Shown here piece by piece: positions 61,186 to 64,000 of a DNA stretch of 64,000 nucleotides (its first letter is position 1; every line of letters starts with the position of its first letter). The stretch is from Desulfopila inferna. GTDB lineage: Bacteria; Desulfobacterota; Desulfobulbia; Desulfobulbales; Desulfocapsaceae. Under the pieces are notes generated by a model, which did not search any database, was not told the origin of the DNA, and worked only from the letters and a program-made list of their open reading frames with translations. Both the position numbers and the translations under genes were made by a program. The stretch spans positions 248,001 to 312,000 of the forward strand of contig NZ_JAFFQE010000005.1 of NCBI RefSeq assembly GCF_016919005.1. The letters run 5' to 3'.

Positions 61186-61522
61186 ATATCCTATCTTTTC
61201 TCCGCTCATACTCAAGGTAATACATTTTCCTGCCCCCGTATAGCATGATCCTTGCTTTATCGCAATCACACTCTTTCACGCAAACAATTATCGTTCTATG
61301 AATCCGAGCGTTCGCCGGCTATTCTCCGATCGTGGCGGCGGGAACACCCGGTCTCCTTACCGTCATTACCTCCAGACAGAATCGGCCGTTACAATGTTTT
61401 TTGTTCACTTCAATAAATCAATGCAATTTCTTACACTTGCCTAAGACTTCCTGTCCCATCAATTTTGGTATCACGAATATTCAATAATGCTGAAAGTATT
61501 ATGTGCAGAAGTGCGATATTGT
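61186..61522. other. spacer upstream of the pckG promoter
   Basis: 337 bases with no convincing gene on either strand. There may be binding sites for pckG regulation, but no clear operator-like repeat was identified. Confidence 0.5.
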
Positions 61523-61551
61523 TTGACGCTCCACCTAAAAAATAATAGAAT
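61523..61551 (+). promoter_or_regulatory. promoter of pckG
   Basis: TTGACG (61523-61528) and TAGAAT (61546-61551) lie 17 bases apart, each matching 5 of 6 consensus bases. The leader would be about 80 bases and holds a weak GCCCT/AGGGC hairpin. Confidence 0.75.
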
Positions 61552-61640
61552 GCTTATGTAAGTCATTTTAAACAGGCCCTATTTTCTCCAACAGGGCATA
61601 GTCTATATACCACTATTACATAACTTCAAGGAGTTAAAGA

Positions 61641-63596
61641 ATGCTTGAACTTAAACAGGGAGATGATATTCTCGCCGCTGTCGGGGGAATATCCACCATC
61701 TCCGAGGGCAGAAAGCTGATCAACGAAACACTCGATGCGGCAAACAGGGAGAAGATCGCTCTGATCAAAAACGAGGAAGCCCTTCTGAAGCTGGCCAACG
61801 CCATCTCCATGTGCAAGCCGGAACATGTTTTCATCGACACCGGCAGCGCAGAAGACATACAGTGGATCAGAGATTACGCCCTGGAAACGGGAGAAGAGAA
61901 GAAACTGGCAAAACCGGGACATACCATTCATTTCGATCTGCCCCAGGATCAGGCCCGGCTGGTCAACCAAACATATTATATTATTAACGAAGGCGAGCAG
62001 ATGAGTTCGCTTGCCAAATCAGTGCTGCGCAGCGATGCCCTCGACTATGTCAAGAAGTATATGATCGGCATCATGCGGTCTAAAACCATGATGGTTGGTT
62101 TTTTCAGCCGCGGCCCCGTTGGCGCCGAAGCGACCGTCCCGGCAATCGAGATATCCTCATCATCCTATGTATTCCACTCCGCGGAGATTCTTTATAGAAA
62201 CTGTTTTGCCGATTTTGACGCTGAAGTTGAAAGAGCCGGTCTCTTCTTCACCAATGTTCACGCCCAGGGTGAAAACAGACCCGAGGATGTCCCGCATGCC
62301 CGAATTTTCATGGACCGCAGCTGGCAGACTACCTTCTCAACCTTCTGCACCTATGCCGGCAACACCCTTCTTCTGAAAAAAGGTAATCATCGATTTTCCG
62401 TGGATTACGCCACGTATTACAAGCTTGAAGAACAGCTGTCCGAGCATATGTTTATCACCGGCATGACCGGTCCCGGTGGGCGCAAGACCTTCTTCGCCGG
62501 CGCCGCACCTTCAGGGTGCGGCAAAACCACTACTGCCATGGTCGGCTCCGATTTCATCGGCGATGATCTGGCCCAGATCTGGATTGCCGAAGATGGTACT
62601 ATTCGCGGGGTCAATCCTGAAAAGGGGATCTTCGGCATCGTCGAAGACGTCAACAAGGTGGGTGATCCCTACCTGATGGACTGTCTGCGCGGTGACGGTA
62701 CCGAGGTTATCTGGTCGAATGTCCTGGTAGACGAAAGCGGTACACCGCATTGGGTCGGCAACGGTGAAAAGGTGCCGGAAAAGGGAGTCAATTTTCAAGG
62801 CGAATGGCACCAGGGCAAAACCGACGGCGACGGCCACTCGATCCCCATGTCTCACAAAAACTCACGCTGCACCCTGCTCGCTTCAGCAATTAAAAATCAT
62901 GCTAGCGAACTGGCTGAAGATCCTGCCGGTGTACCCTTGAAAATATTCACCTATTCAGGGCGCGATGCCGACACCATGCCGCCCGTATGGGTCGCCAGAA
63001 CAGCCGATGAAGGTGTGGCTATCGGCGCCTCTATCGTCTCACAAGCTACAGCTACCGAAGTCGGCGCAACAGGGGTGCGCCGTCAGCCATGGGCGAATGC
63101 ACCGTTTATTCCAGGTCCGCTTGCAGATTATATGGATGCCCAATTCAGGTTCTTCAACTCCAAAAAATTTACAGAAGAAGCCAAGCCTGTACTGGCAGGA
63201 CTCAACTACTTTCTCACCCACGCCAACAGAGGTGGTAGCGGCAGCGGTCTTTTGGGAGAGAAAAAGGACGTCAAGGTATGGCTGGGATGGCTGGAAAGAT
63301 TTGCCAATAAAGAAGTGGAGGCGATCGAATCGCCGATCGGAATGCTGCCCAGATACGAAGATCTCAAAACGCTTTTTGCCGACATTGACAAAGAATACCC
63401 CAAATCGCTCTATGATATGCAGTTTGCTCTGTATGTAGACAACATCGTCCAACGGCTTGACCTGCAGCAGCATGAGTACAGTAAAGAAGCGGATATCCCC
63501 CAGCGTCTCTTCGAGATCTACAGCAGACAGAAAAATGAACTTCTTGCCCTGAAAGAGAAGTTTGGTGCGATTGTCGCCATTGACAATCTCTGCTAA
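61641..63596 (+). CDS. pckG: phosphoenolpyruvate carboxykinase (GTP)
   Basis: It interconverts oxaloacetate and PEP with GTP/GDP, for gluconeogenesis or anaplerosis. The 651-residue protein has the P-loop APSGCGKTT (289-297) with the reactive-cysteine position C293 and the metal segment FIGDDLAQIWIAEDG. The usual PSACGKT has Ala where this has Gly292. AAGGAG is seven bases before the ATG. It is the only complete plus-strand protein gene here, with its own promoter and terminator. Confidence 0.93.
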   Translation: MLELKQGDDILAAVGGISTISEGRKLINETLDAANREKIALIKNEEALLKLANAISMCKPEHVFIDTGSAEDIQWIRDYALETGEEKKLAKPGHTIHFDLPQDQARLVNQTYYIINEGEQMSSLAKSVLRSDALDYVKKYMIGIMRSKTMMVGFFSRGPVGAEATVPAIEISSSSYVFHSAEILYRNCFADFDAEVERAGLFFTNVHAQGENRPEDVPHARIFMDRSWQTTFSTFCTYAGNTLLLKKGNHRFSVDYATYYKLEEQLSEHMFITGMTGPGGRKTFFAGAAPSGCGKTTTAMVGSDFIGDDLAQIWIAEDGTIRGVNPEKGIFGIVEDVNKVGDPYLMDCLRGDGTEVIWSNVLVDESGTPHWVGNGEKVPEKGVNFQGEWHQGKTDGDGHSIPMSHKNSRCTLLASAIKNHASELAEDPAGVPLKIFTYSGRDADTMPPVWVARTADEGVAIGASIVSQATATEVGATGVRRQPWANAPFIPGPLADYMDAQFRFFNSKKFTEEAKPVLAGLNYFLTHANRGGSGSGLLGEKKDVKVWLGWLERFANKEVEAIESPIGMLPRYEDLKTLFADIDKEYPKSLYDMQFALYVDNIVQRLDLQQHEYSKEADIPQRLFEIYSRQKNELLALKEKFGAIVAIDNLC

Positions 63597-63621
63597 ATAG
63601 CCAATTACACAGGAGCTAATC

Positions 63622-63652
63622 AGGGTCGTCCAAATCCGGGCGACCCTTTTTT
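63622..63652 (+). terminator. intrinsic terminator of pckG
   Basis: AGGGTCG pairs with CGACCCT, extended inward by three more pairs to about 10 bp, with a six-base loop and a TTTTTT tail. It starts 26 bases after the stop. Confidence 0.9.
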
Positions 63653-63756
63653 GTTGTTCCGACTGCAGCAGTGACCGCAGGTCCGTCTTGCTTCATTCTT
63701 CGACAATGCATAGTCTTTAAGAACCAACTCCTCTCTACCTGTAAAAACCGGCCTCA

Positions 63757-64000
63757 ATGACCGACCCTAATCATTCCGAAGAAACCGCAGTTGTAGAAAC
63801 AAGCCAACAGGAACATCTTTCCGCCTGTTCACTGGTGCTGACGGCGGTGCAGATTCCCCACACCATTTCTTCTGAGGGAGAGACATTCATTATATACGTT
63901 TCCCGCGAAGATGCCGAAAACGCCAGATATCACCTCTTATCCTACCAGAGCGAAAATGTAAACTGGCCGCCGGCGCAGCCGCAATTCAGCGAACAGAACT
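63757..64000 (+). CDS. partial protein, possibly N-terminus of a rhomboid-family protease
   Basis: 81 codons from ATG to the window end, starting MTDPNHSEETAVVETSQQ. SACSLVLTAVQIPHTISS, then TFIIYVSREDAENARYHLLSY and NVNWPPAQP, resembles the soluble N-terminal domain that precedes the membrane part of some bacterial rhomboid proteases. No membrane span is reached before the edge, so this is a guess from domain style. It begins 104 bases after the pckG terminator. Confidence 0.5.
   Translation, partial: MTDPNHSEETAVVETSQQEHLSACSLVLTAVQIPHTISSEGETFIIYVSREDAENARYHLLSYQSENVNWPPAQPQFSEQN

Overview
The window looks like chromosomal DNA of a dissimilatory sulfate-reducing bacterium of the Desulfobacterota, probably a Desulfobulbales relative. 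The lineage is inferred from gene content, because no search could be run. The main pointer is a complete aprBA plus qmoABC set next to core information-processing genes. Other pointers are a short EF-Ts, zinc-type ribosomal proteins and an archaeal-style GTP-dependent PEP carboxykinase.

Nearly everything from base 1 to 60960 is on the minus strand, so transcription runs from right to left. In that order: ribF; a TPR protein; a zinc-ribbon/HEAT protein and a second TPR protein; ribE, ribBA, ribH; nusB; ftsK; aprB-aprA; qmoA-qmoB-qmoC; four tRNA genes (Thr-TGT, Tyr-GTA, Gly-TCC, Thr-GGT); tuf copy 2; rpmG; tRNA-Trp; secE, nusG; rplK, rplA, rplJ, rplL; rpoB, rpoC; the str cluster (rpsL, rpsG, fusA, tuf copy 1); S10 (rpsJ to rpsQ); spc (rplN to secY); map; the alpha cluster (infA to rplQ); a YkgJ-type cysteine protein; rpsB, tsf, pyrH, frr; uppS, cdsA, dxr, rseP, tsaB and ispG, which runs off the left edge. 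On the plus strand at the right end are tRNA-Leu(CAG), pckG and the start of a further gene cut by the window edge.

The region combines three functions. The first is the translation and transcription core, about 32 kb of ribosomal protein, RNA polymerase, elongation factor and Sec genes. The second is an envelope and isoprenoid block in which several genes overlap by four bases. The third is the terminal part of the sulfate activation and reduction chain: AprBA reduces adenylylsulfate and the QmoABC membrane complex links it to the quinone pool. Sulfate adenylyltransferase and the dsr genes are not in this window.

Regulatory structure is visible. There are sigma70-like promoters before aprB, the tRNA-Thr cluster, rpsL, infA, tRNA-Leu and pckG. 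Intrinsic terminators follow rplQ, tuf copy 2, qmoC, aprA, ribH, tRNA-Leu and pckG. An L10-type leader precedes rplJ. The features most worth follow-up are a multi-stem inverted-repeat element upstream of qmoA, a hairpin-rich leader upstream of aprB, and two terminators placed so close to rpmG and nusB that those genes must be reached by readthrough.
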